This document shows, piece by piece, positions 25,517 through 38,600 of a stretch of DNA of 64,000 nt. Source of the DNA: Macrotrachela quadricornifera (taxonomy: Eukaryota; Rotifera; Eurotatoria; Philodinida; Philodinidae); contig JAJEKB010000542.1 of the NCBI GenBank assembly GCA_022393335.1, forward strand, positions 404,005 to 468,004, in the 5' to 3' direction. How positions within the stretch are numbered: the stretch's first letter is position 1; every line of letters starts with the position of its first letter. The notes under the pieces were generated by a model, which was given only the letters and a program-made list of their open reading frames with translations, had not been told where the DNA came from and did not search any database. Position numbers and translations under genes: made by a program.

Positions 25517-28309
25517 GTCTTGTTATTTTTTTATACCAATATACAGGCAAAAGAAAAAAAAGTATAAAGTGAAAAAGAAATTTAGTAAAGAGAGGATTAT
25601 ATAATATCATGACTCATTCTATATTGTACTTAATGGCTTTGTTGTTCTTCTTTATATATTAGATAAGAGTGCATGCAACCTACGTATTGTTTCGAATAGA
25701 ATATGTGCCAAGTAGAAGAAAAAGATGCAGAACATGTGCAGCTTTTCATGTACGGACTAGTTTTTTTCTCTAAAGAGTATACTTGATGATCCTTGTAGAA
25801 GAAATTTACATTTTAATTAAATTTTACATCAATCTTCACTGGAAATGATAAACTATTGCGTAGTTATGTTATAATTATTTATCCCAGCATCGTATTTATA
25901 AATGAAAATATCTTCATTTTATTTATGAAACGTTAGTATACATCATGATATTAATAAAACCACAAAGAAATTAAAATTAATTCACTATTGGTTGTGGAAT
26001 TTAAATTCACTTTCATGATAGCGTAATCATTCGAAACAAATAGAAAGAAAAAAGAAGACCGAATTTTTAAAATTAAATAAGTTTATTTTGAATTCACTAT
26101 ATTCATTAAACTCGAAAAAAGACTAAAGAAATAATGCAATAATTTCGAAAAATGTTATATAGTATAAAAATGATTACCATTTTAGCGTATCAATAATACA
26201 CTAATTCAGATGACCTAACGAACGAACAATAAAACTTTATGGATTAGATAAAATGAAATTTAATCTTCTATATTCATAGTATTAATAAAACAAATTGGTT
26301 GATTTATGGTCTCTCATAAAACAACTATATAAATTTTTTTTATTTAAGAAAAGATACAAAATAAGAAAGAAACATATTTTGATCACGATACATTTATAAT
26401 AAAGTTTGAAATACAATAGTTTTTCTTGGAATAAATATCAATCATATAATACTTCATAGAAGATTGTAGCAACGTATTTGATTATCGATATAATCATTAA
26501 GTTTCGAATAATCGAATAGATCAGATGTATTAGAAATATGAAAGGAACTCGAGTTAAAATTAGATGAAATATTGCATAAGAAATCATCTTAAATGAAAAG
26601 AAAATCAATAGTATCAAAAACATATAGATAGAATGGAATGATTCTGATATGTTAAATGATGAAACTGGTAATTCGTAAAGTTTAATTAGTGTAACCAATA
26701 TATACATAATACAATTGTGCTGTTTCAGGTTTATTCTTTTATATATTCATGGAAAAGAAGTAAAATGAAGAGGCGAGAGAAGAAGAAAAAAGGAAGAGTA
26801 AACCAAGGAAGGCCGATGAATAAGTTCTCGAAAAACCTGACAAACAAAACGGGAAGAAAGAGAAAGCTGATACAAAACGTGAGTGTCAAAAATACACATA
26901 AATATTTATTTATATATAAAAGTACAATCTTGTATTAATCGTGTGTGAATTATATCGATAGTTAATAGGAAATGATTGTTCACACATAGACTGTATTTTG
27001 ATTACAATGGAAGTTAACACATCTAAGATTGAAAATGATTAAGTGACTCGAAAAGCAATAATATGAACTGTATATATGTTATAAGAAACGTGTGGTCAAA
27101 TTATGTGCATCCGATTCCAATAAGATCATTTTCTTTTCCACAAGATCCACAAAAGCAGGCATTTGCGATCCTCATCAAAGAAGAGAGTGAGTACAAACGT
27201 GAACTAAAAAAATCGATTAAAAGACCTCAATCTTCTTTGATGACATGATATTTTTTATATATGAATTTACCAACATATATTTATATTAGAAAAACAAATG
27301 ATATCCATACGACATTTATTATAATCTAGCAATCATTTAATCACATTCAAGTTCAATATCATACTATTCACAAAATAGACAATATATAAAAAAATATTTT
27401 CTATCCAGGTATCAAGAAGTTAAGAGCATGTAAATTGGTAAAATAATTTTAAAAAAATATTGTTATCTCGATTGGTATGACAAGTGTTTATAAATTATCT
27501 TTTTCGACTTAAAGATCAATATTGTTGTTAGTCTATTATCGCAAAACATACAAAATTTTAAAATATCAATACAACTTAAATAATTTGAAGAACTTTAATA
27601 TAAAAAAATTGTATATTCATGTAAAAAAAAATACAACTATGCTGTAAACACGTTTAATTATATATACTATGAGAGTTTCTCGTAGAAAAATCATCTAATC
27701 ACATGAAACTTTTCTTGTTTTTTTTTGCACTAACTGTATCATATAACGAGGTAGCCAGTTTCTAAGTCAGCATTGCACGTATTGTGTAATTATCAGTATT
27801 ATTATATAGTCGGTGTTAAAAGTAAATTTGCTTACCAGATCATGTAATATTACCACAAGAGAGATTGACATTCTCTCTAGTTTTACAATAAAATAAAATA
27901 TACATTTCAATTTTTTAATCTATCAATTGATTTCATATATGTATTGTATCAGTTACAATGCTTCAAAAGAAATGATACTATAGGATAAAACTAATTCATC
28001 CAACTCACTTTCCAAAAACAATATGGAATTCCTAATATTCCAGTACGATATTCATGCGACATTAAATATAAACTTATTGATTTAAAAAAAAGCATAAATT
28101 CAAATAAATTCAAATACAATCGTATTTGTTTTAAAGATTATTTTGCAACAATTTATCGATCTTTCTCGTTAGTATTATTTCTCACATTACATTTATTGTC
28201 ATCAACCAAACATCATAATAACATACGTGCTTATTATCATATGTAAAAAGAGAGATAAATAGTCAAATAATACACAGTTTTATCAGATTAACATTACTAA
28301 TTAATCGAA
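25517..28309. other. Intergenic, with two small unproven open frames
   Basis: Mostly AT-rich. Two patches are more balanced in composition: 26717-26938, a Lys/Arg-rich frame with MKRREKKKKGRVNQGRP followed by a donor-like GTGAGT, and 27063-27248, a 61-codon frame ending QAFAILIKEESEYKRELKKS. The second resembles the short E-Y-x-x-E-L helices of small ciliary proteins, but that is only an impression. A minus-strand frame at 26438-26707 is hydrophobic and unsupported. Confidence 0.4.
27063..27248 (+). CDS. Possible small protein or exon, unrecognised
   Basis: A 61-codon frame whose second half has normal amino-acid composition for a soluble helix: FSFPQDPQKQAFAILIKEES, then EYKRELKKSIKRP. This contrasts with the Ile/Asn/Lys-biased noise frames around it. 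No start context, splice partner or domain can be defended. It may be an exon of a small gene with the basic patch at 26760-26890, which ends in CAAAAC followed by GTGAGT. I do not assign a function. Confidence 0.2.
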   Translation: MNCIYVIRNVWSNYVHPIPIRSFSFPQDPQKQAFAILIKEESEYKRELKKSIKRPQSSLMT

Positions 28310-29213
28310 ATGATTTCATTCAAAATTAAAAATTTTAAAATAATTGTCCTTGTGTCAATTATTCTAATATGCTTTTCTGCAATGATCGTTTTTTTTTCTA
28401 TGGGGAGTGTCTTTTATATGGTAGAAAATTTTAAATTATTAAACTATGCTAATACCATATGTGTCGTCGAAAAAAGATCTTGGGAATCTAATCAATGCAT
28501 GTTATACTATATTCGATATGCTTGTCATGTAGCAAGATGGTCTGTACGTTATGGCAATTATACAGCAACATTTGCAACAGTGAAAGGGAAGAAACGACAT
28601 AGATATATTTCGAATGCGATCAATGAAGCATATAAATATAAGGTAAGGAAATATTAAAAATAATATTTAATTTAAATACAAGAAATTTGGGTTAAAATAA
28701 TCATTTAAATATTAAAATCTATAGACATATCCTTTTTTATATTCCTGGATTTTTACAAGAAACCTATCAAAATCTTTGTTTGTAATTATATTAGACAAAT
28801 TATGAAGATAAAAAGTATAGTTGTACATAATATAATATATAATAATTATAATAGGATATAGAGCTATTTTCTATAAAAAAAATATTATTATATTCTGTAT
28901 AAATTCTTTAACTTTTTCGTTCCATAAATATTAAATATTTTTTTTATGTAAATAAATAAGATGATTTTTTCTTTTGTAATTATATTTTAAGATTGATTCA
29001 TTATATTCATGTTGGTATGATACGACAAATCCATCGATAGCTCAGTGGAACAAACCAAGTATTCAACTTGCTATTATTCTACTTAGTTGTGCTGGTTTAT
29101 CAACATTCCTTACTAGTGTGTCTTTCTTATTTACCTATATATTTATTATAAAACAAAGACAGCAAAATCAATCAAATAATTCTACTCGTGTTCGTGTTCT
29201 ATATTTAAAATAA
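28310..29213 (+). CDS. Small two-TM Cys-rich membrane protein A (BK beta-subunit-like topology)
   Basis: Two exons, 28310-28642 and 28992-29213, giving 184 residues. A short basic N-terminus leads into TM1 (residues about 10-33), then a roughly 95-residue loop, then TM2 (about 134-160) and a short polar tail. The loop holds Cys51, Cys63, Cys72 and Cys118, an NYT glycosylation site, and the block YSCWYDTTNPSIAQWNKPSI at the exon 2 start. Protein B at 52257 matches along the whole length (LNYAN, Cys spacing, AYKY/AYEY, YSCWYDT..PSIAQW.KPS) and has the intron at the same codon, after residue 111. The topology and a Cys-aromatic block before TM2 recall KCNMB (BK channel beta) subunits, but the similarity is weak and the assignment is inference. 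The gene lies convergent to the polycystin gene, 441 bp past whose stop its own stop falls. Confidence 0.7.
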
Positions 29214-29654
29214 TCCTATTAAACTGATAACATATTTTATCTAATGTTTTTTCTTCTGTAAATCGTAATTTCTTTAAAATATTAAATACTAATATTAATC
29301 ATAAATATTTATTTTATCAATTCAGAATAAATATAACATTAAGAATGAAACAATGTTGATAATCTAATTTGTAGAATTAAAATGATGTATTAAATTCGAA
29401 TATAGATCTATTTTTTTTTTGTACTTTGAATATATTACAAAAACATCGGTGCTTTGGTGATTATAATTAATAATTTATAGTAAAAAATAAAATATTTATA
29501 TACATTAATTTTACATATTTATGCGAATTTATTCAAATGAAAGGCAATTATATATACAATATCTTTGTCTTATATTAATCTGTAATAAATAAAATAGGAT
29601 ACAATTAAATAATAAAATATTCAATTTTTAATATAATAATTTATATTTAAAATT
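29214..29654. other. Convergent 3' flanks of protein A and polycystin genes
   Basis: Only 441 bp of AT-rich sequence separates the stop of the plus-strand protein A gene from the stop of the minus-strand polycystin gene. Both 3' UTRs must share or nearly share it. No other feature is seen. Confidence 0.5.
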
Positions 29655-32600
29655 TTAAAGTTCGTCAACATCAAATTCAGCCAATGGAACAGTATCATCA
29701 ATATTAATATTTTTTATTTTTATCTTTTTATTATCATTTTCTAATGTTTTTTGATTATTAATTCCAACAATTTTTCGAAAAGTTGACCACATATAATCCA
29801 TCATTTCATTTCGATATTGTGTTACAGCTAATTCTCTTTTAACATGTGAAAATGAATCATTTAAACTATAAAAGAAAAAAAAAAACAAACTAAAACTAAA
29901 AATTCTTTCATTATTCCATTATACATACATTGTTACAAAAATGCTCAATAAACCAATAGATACAAGAGTAACAAATGAAAGAAAATAAAATGTACCTTTA
30001 AAAAAAATTTATATACATACTAAATTAATTATTTATTTAAATTTACCATAGACTCGACTAACTGAAAACATCTCCAAAGCATTAACTTCACCCAAAAGCA
30101 TTCGAAAACAAGTTATTAATGATGTACAAAAATTTCTAAAAATTGGTAATGAACCACCAAATATAGCATAACCCATTAATGCATATGCTAATATAAATAT
30201 AAGAAAAACAAATGCAAATGAACTTAAATCACGTCGTGCATAATGAAGTGTTTGTGATAATATTCCAATACGTTTATTAAATCGAAGTAATTTTAAAAAT
30301 TTAAGCATTGTAAAAAATGTTATTAATGCAACAATATATGAATAAACTTCATCAAAACTTCCAATTGAATTAAAATTAACAAATTCATCTAGAATTGTAT
30401 TATTATTATTATTTTTTTTCTTATGTTAATCTTTACCCATTTCTGTTTTTCTTAATGATCGAATAGCTAATCGTGTTATTGTCTTTTTAATTCCATACAT
30501 TATAATTGTTGTTATACTAAATATTGCTGTAATAAATGAAATAATATTCCAAAATTTTAAAAAATATTCTTTTTTTTCTTTGATTATCAATAAAATTTCA
30601 TGTATAACAGAATAAATTGTAAAAATAACAAATAATAATTCAAATATATATACAAATATACCAAAATCACCAATATGATCATATAAACGAAAGATTTTTA
30701 TTTGATGATCTTGTATAACTGAACCCATTGATGTCATTTCAAATGAAAGTGTTACAGAAACAAATAAATTAACATTTGGATTATAAAGTGAAAAATCAAT
30801 AATAACTGCACGAGTTAATAAATCAAGCCAATTTTGTGAACGAAGTTCATCAAGAATTGATATAGTTTTTTCATATGTACGACCTAATGATACAATATAT
30901 CCACCACCTTTATATGTTTTATATATTGCTGAAAGTGGACCAGTTTTTGTACTAATACTATTCTAAAAATAAATAAAAATTAGATCAGAATAGATCTAGA
31001 TTTTTTAAATATTCTCAAATGCGTGATTAGAAGAATCGCTAATTAAGATCAAAGATCTAAGTTTTTCATTTGAAGAATGGTGAAATTTAAAAATCGAGCT
31101 TTATTATGATCTAATCTCAAATATTTGCTTTATAACAAAAAATAAAAAAAGAAACACGACGGTAGATTGAAGTTTCCATCAATCCGTCTATCAACTCTTT
31201 TGAGGAATCCTTTATAAAGCTGATAAAATGCTTTACATAAAGCAAAACACAAAATTTTTTCAATCTAATCTGCTTGTGATCATTACTGACTATATCTAAT
31301 CAAGATGAAATTCTCCTTCAAAGATAAAATCGACCATACTGATTCTTGACATTTCTATCGAAATTTATAGACTTCTGAAAAAAATAATTCTAGTTAGATC
31401 TGCTAACGTTCATATATATATTTCTCTCATTTAGATGCGATTCTATAAAAGAGCTAGAGTTTTTTAAAAGAAAAAAAAAAGTCGCGAAAACACTTTAAAT
31501 ATTTTTTTCGCCTGAGTTTAGATGATCTATCTATATACAAAATGTCAGCCTAATATATTGTACTTCTTCCAGAATCGAAAATGGTCGAAAACATGACAAG
31601 TTCAATGACTCAATAAAACCTTAAAAAGTGAGGCTTTTTCCATAGAGATGGCTTGTTATATAATAACAAAAGACCTTATTTTTTGAAAACCGAACACGAG
31701 GTAGGCCAGCCCTAAACACCAGCTTTCAAATATCCAAACTGATTTTTTGGTTTTTCAAAAAATCGCTTCGATTTGTCTGATCAAAATTGACTTATTTAAT
31801 GGGAGGGAAGAAAGCCTTAGGAAAATATATTAAATAATTTTAATTTGAAATCTTTATCGACATGAAGTATTAATTTAAAAAGATTCATGATTTATCTATT
31901 CGATATCATCTATACAAAACATAATAAATTTTCATATGAATTAATAAATAAAAACCTAACCTGGTAACACCATGGTGTTTTACATCGTTTTGTTTGATTA
32001 TTATTTTCATTATTAATTTTCATTGAAGTTTTATTTAAAATAAATGCCCATCCTACTGTATAATCTTTTGTATCATCATCAAACCAATTATAATCATTAT
32101 GACAATGAGATATAATATGTTTAACACGACGATGAACACGACAACTATTTTCTTTAATACGTAATTGTCGAATTCTTGGTGCACCAACACGCATTGATAC
32201 TCGACTTCCTGTTGTTAATTTTTCTCTCCATGTTAAATTTTTATTATTATACCATGGTTGAGCATAAAGTCCTTTTAATAAAACCGTATCAAAATAATCC
32301 CACCATTGATCAATTGAATTAACACCATAAAAATCATCTTTAATAAATAATGATTTTGTATCACGATATAAACCAAAAGAATTTGTATCTCGTGATTGAT
32401 ATGATAGAAATAATAAAACAATTGTAAAACATATATAAATAAGAATTTCACGAATAATTTCAGCCATTTTTATTTCACGTAAACGTTCTTCTCGTGCACG
32501 AGCCATTTCATTACAATCAATTGGACGTAAATCAAACAAACGTACACGACGTTGACGTGCAATTTCTATATATCATAAAAATAAAATTTTTTTTATTTTT

Positions 32601-35600
32601 CTTTGTTTTATTAAAATAAACACATAATTACCTTTAACATTTTTATCATTGTACATATCGGAACTATTTATATCAGCTATATTATTATTAGATAGTAATG
32701 CACCAGTAAATGGATCATTAAAATCTAATGTTTCATCATCATATGGTCGACGAATAAGACAACTTATGATAGCAGTTATAATAAATACTTTTAATGGATC
32801 AATAACAAATATTGATTGACCAACTGAAAGCATCATTGTTATTAACCATTCATTAGCTCGTTCAGCACCCCATTCCAATGAATAAAGAATAATAAAAAAT
32901 GAACATGTTAGAATACTTAATAAAACCACTAAAAAAAAATAGCTGTTAGCGTAATTTCTGTCGGATTAAAATGTGAAAAATGATATAGATACTAGGACTA
33001 ATTGTAGAGAGGTAAAATTTGACTATAAATCTTTAGATAATCCTCCTCTGCTGAATAGACGACCATGTTTAATGTAGGACCATATCTGGACAAGAATCTA
33101 TCAGCTCTATTCCGAGTTGTTCATGGTAGCGCTGCTGTTGCAGCAGCAGGTTTTCAACATCATGAACATCTCTGAATCTATTAAACGGCTATGCACGTTC
33201 TTCTACTACTTTTTGGACAAATTGCATTGCATATTTGTGTGCAAAAACAATAAATTTTCAGTATAAAATACTCGAAAAACTTTAATAAAAATTAAATTAA
33301 TCCTGTGAAGAAGGACATTATTGAGCATGTATATTATGGACCATTGGTAAGATATCTGTGATAGAAGAATTAACTAGCTACAAATGAAATATTAATTACA
33401 CGATTAGTTATTTAATGTACTAATTCATTGGCTCCTTCGTTAATTAATGGAAATGTCTATTACATCTATAGAAGAAAATGCAAATTTTTTGTTAATCTTA
33501 CATGTCCAAGCGATATAGATAGTCCAATATGGAAATGTTCTTGTTTTATCTTCAATTGATGGTATTATGCCAATACGTTCAATATTTTCTTGATTATTTT
33601 TTGAACGTGTAAAAGAATATTGTGTACGTGAAAAAAATCTAAATACAATTTTTTTTTTCTAATTTGAAAAAAATTCAAATTTTTGATTAGACCTTTTCGT
33701 TTTTTCAAATTGTTTATTCTTTATTAATGCATTAATTCGACGTTTTCTTTCCTGTAAATGATGTGCTATTAATGTTTTTTGACTATATTTTGTCTTTCGA
33801 AATAATGTAATAATAATTAAATTAATTGGTAAAACAATTAATGTTCCAATAAAACTAATCCAAAGTTGTGTTAATGTAAATTCAATAGGACCAATTTTCA
33901 TTAAAACTCCAGCTTTATGTTTTGTTGCTTGTGTATCTTGTCGATAGAACATAGCATTTGATATCATTGTACAAAAAAGTAATGATATACAACATGATAT
34001 ACGTTGAAGACGTGTAAAATTACTTCGAATTGGACGTGAAAATACTGAAAACCATAAATGACCATCGCTAAATTTTTTTTTAACAGATTGAGTAAATAAA
34101 TGTGCAAAACTTTTTAATTCTTTTAATGATGCTATTAGTACAACACGATCAACAAGTCCATCACCTTTTTCAACAGCAAGCCAATTATCACAAATAAAAA
34201 AACTTCTTTTTAAGAAAAATACAAAATAAATAATAAAAAATTTTTCTTTTTTTTTACTTTTCTCCTGTTTGTAAATCCATAATATTGATCATATTTAAAA
34301 ACCAAGATGCATTTGCTTTTGCACCTGAATTATCATGCCATACACGAAGATAAAGTAATGGACCAAGAGGTATTTCAACACTTAATAAAAAATTTTGAAC
34401 ACTACCTGCTGGAAATTCCTTTAAAATAAAAATATAATTAATTTGCTTTTATTGTTTTTCAAATAAATTTTTAATATTTATTTCAATAATTCTGTTTAAT
34501 CTTTTTTTCAGTAAATAATTATTAACAGTATTGAAATATTTATTTTAACACTTGACACATTCAGAATTTTTAAGAATTTATAGTGTCAGAAAAACTCATC
34601 TACCAAATAGACAGTAGTATATCTCAGTCGTCTTTCAATTGAATAGTCCAATTTCTTTTTGTGAAACACAATCTAATAGAAATTTAGACTTTTTCATAGA
34701 CATAATGCCAAGCACTTTCTCAAAGAAGAAGTAAAAATGTATGATTTAACTATTTATTAATTAATTGATCGGTGCATCGTTTTCTTACAGAGTCTATGAA
34801 CTTTTGTTCCAACATATTTTTAAGTTGAGAGTGACTGACCATTCCGATAAAGAAGAAATTACCTATAGGTTTTTATTCCTTAGACTATAGCTCAAAAATG
34901 TTATTGTAAAAATGTCGTTCATGACATTAGAAATAGGATCATAAAATAGTTCAATATCTTTTAGTTTAACAAGTATTTATAAAAAACAATAATGAAAGAA
35001 ATTGAAGCAATCAAAAGAAAAAATATCACATATACTTGTCTCAAGTATAGAAAATGATATATTTTTGTTTTAATTGTATAAATGATCCTTTATACTAATA
35101 TTTCTGCACTTTATTCAAATAAATAAAAAGCTGGAGTTTTTCTCTTATTTGAGAAAAAAAATCGACGTTATTTTATTGACAATAGACATGGACTATTTTC
35201 CTCTTTTTCATCGAAGACTTTTCAAACATTTTGTTGTTTTTTATATAATTTTATTTGTAAAAACACATTTTTTTCTTAATGATTAAATATTTTCTACTAT
35301 ATTTTTTTTTCATTATAAAAAAAGTTGAATGACATAAGTAGAATTATTTCTGTTATATATATTTTAGATTCTTTTTTTTTCCTTTTTCATATTCAAATAG
35401 AAAGAAAACGTATACAAAAGTAAAATCTTCGTATTTTATAAATAAAAAAAACAAGGACTAATGCGTTGTCATCCACCACTTATATTCAAATATGGTCTTG
35501 CTATTATCTCATTTGGTATAATGACATATTTTATAACAGTTTGTATTCAACAATATCTTAGTAAATATTTTTCTATTATAAATAATAGAAAAAAAACTAA

Positions 35601-38600
35601 TAAATTTTATTTTTCTTAATTTTAGCATATCCAACTCAAACACGAGTATATATTAGTTTAAATCGTTTTCAATTATTTCCTGCTGTAACAATTTGTAGTG
35701 GAAATCCTGTTCGATATGATAAATATTTAACACCACTTATATCATATATAGTAACACATAATCTTTTATCATCACCACCTAATATTAGTCGAGATGATGT
35801 TTATAATGGTGCATTTAATTTTATGGTTGATTTATTTAATCAAAATAAAACAGATGAAATGTTTTCATATGGTTTTCAATTAGAAGATATATTACTTGAT
35901 TGTACATATAATGGTTATAATTGTCGAACAATGTGGACAAGATCTATATCACCAATATTAGGTAATTGTTATACATTTAATCGAAAAACAATTGATAAAA
36001 AAATTGATTTATTTCGAATAAATGATGTTAATGGACAAACTCAAACATTACATAATGGTCTTGTAATAACATTTTATTTAAATATTGAACTTTATTTTCC
36101 AATACGTGAATATGGTCTTGGTTTAACTGGTATATTACATAATTCAGATGAACAACCATTAATACGTTATTCAGGAAAACGTTTTTCACCTGGATTTGAA
36201 CATAATGTAATTTATGACAAATCTATATCAACTAATTTAGGTTCACCATATACAGCATGTACAAAAATAATTCGTGATGATATGAAAGCTTTATATAATT
36301 TATTTGATAATAATACAGATTATAGTTATTCTGAAACAGTTTGTTTAGAATTATGTTATCAAACATATATGTATGAACAATGTGGATGTGTTTATCCAGT
36401 TTTTTTTTATCTTAATCAAGTAAATAAAAAGAAATATTTATTTTATTTGTAAGAATTATTTTGTTTTAGATATTAAGTAATAATCGATTAATATGGGTTC
36501 GAACATGTACACCATGGACATTAGAATATAAATGTACAATTCAAGCTCGACAATATATTACTGATAATGTAAATTTACAAAAAATTCGTTGTTCACATTG
36601 TCAATCACAATGTTCAATTTATAAATATTCAAGTGATTTATCAGCACTTAAAGGACCAAGTGATTCACAAAAAACTTATTATACAAAATTAATTTTATCA
36701 AACTTAACAATACCAATTAAATCAGATTTTTCAATTAATTCAAGTTATTATTTAGATAGAAATTATCTTAAATTATCTATTATACCATTAAATTCATATA
36801 TGACAATATATGAAGAAAAACCAACTTATACATGGTCAGCATTAATATCAGATCTTGGTGGACAAAGTGGTTTGTAAGTCTATACTAAGTAAAATAATTA
36901 TTTATTTTTTTGAAATATATTATTTAGATGGTTGGGTCTTAGTGTATTAAGTATAATTGAATTAGTTGAATATTTATATAAAAAATCATCAACTCTTAGA
37001 TGTAAAAATCAAATAACACCAACAACAACAACTGAAGTACAAGTATTTGAAGTAGAATCTGTTATGAATAATAATAAAGAATAAATCTTAAATCTAAACT
37101 TACTTTAATTTTTCCATCAGTTAATTTTCGTACACCACTATCAGATGTTTCACCAGATAAAACAAGATTTATATTTGATGTTGTACCTGATTCTTTACCA
37201 AAACCAGTATGAACTGTTATTAAATAATAATAAGTATCAATTGGAAGATTATCAATTAAAGGTATTGCTGTCCACTAAAAATAATATAAACATTAATTAA
37301 CTATTTAAATTTCAAATTTTATATATATACTAAAACTTGACTGTATATAGATCTTGATTAGTGTAGGTCAGCAGCGAAATCCACGCCTCAATTCTTTTGT
37401 AAAACTTTTTTTTCGACACATTTTAACAAAAAAATAGAAGGTCGTCATAATAAGAAAAAAATTGACTATAAACATTTATGTCTTGTCTTTCATGATATTT
37501 GGTGAATTTTTAAATCTTTTTTTTGGCAGAACCATGCCTCCTTCCATACTAGTTATGTGCTCAAAAAATGAAGTCAATTGTCTGAGTATTCAAGCACCTA
37601 GACCTATGACAATCATGATAAAATCTGAAAATTTTAGAGAACAGTAAGGGCCTTTGGGACTATCTTTCCTATGAGTTTGAAGTCGATCTGTCGAAATCAC
37701 ACTGAATTGTGAGTCACACAATGAGATTTGACGGTTTCTCAGCATACCCGTCCTTCTAGTAAAATGCACGTAGCCTCACAATGACTCAATGAATTTCGAT
37801 GAAATTTTTATTACAAATAGTCAATATACAGGGCTACAAAACGAGGCCTCCCGTAGCTCATAAGGCTTTGTTGTTCTGTAGTTATGATGTTTACAATGGA
37901 AATGAATCCCATGCATCATAACTCTCTTTTAACTCAGGCTATGGAGACGTGGATTTCGCTGCTGACCTACATTAATCGAGATCTATATATAGTCAAATTT
38001 TCAGAGCAACAGCACTTGTAATGGCTGAGATCCGAGGAAAGGGATAATTTTGACGAATAGTGTATGTAAATAATATAATAATTAGCTATCTGAAGTGATA
38101 GAATTGCCATCATTGAATTTACGCTCATCAAGGTAAAAATCTGTGCAGAGCGATAAAAAAAGGGTAACAATATCAGTAAGACGATAGAAGTGTATAACAA
38201 AGAGAATACGAAAATAATTAAAATCAATTTAGACATAAAAGCAACATGTATCAAAAATCTTGAAAAGAATACAAAGACTATGGCATAGTATAAACATATA
38301 TTAAATAAAGAAAAAGAAAAATAAACAATTATATTTGCTCGATTTTGTCTGATATCTTATATAGGAATGATTAATTTTCGAATAAAATACACTGATCTTC
38401 TAACTTCAAGCAATATCAAACTCAATACTGATTCTTCTAGTATTACATAAACATTTGCCATCGATGAATTCATATAAACAGTAATTAATTCATGACTACT
38501 TTTAGTCATAAATTGGAATGATAACTTTTTAAAAATCTTTGAAGTCATTTTTAGTTGATTTATGTACTCCCTCAAGAAGATGGCGACGCAATATTTTGAT

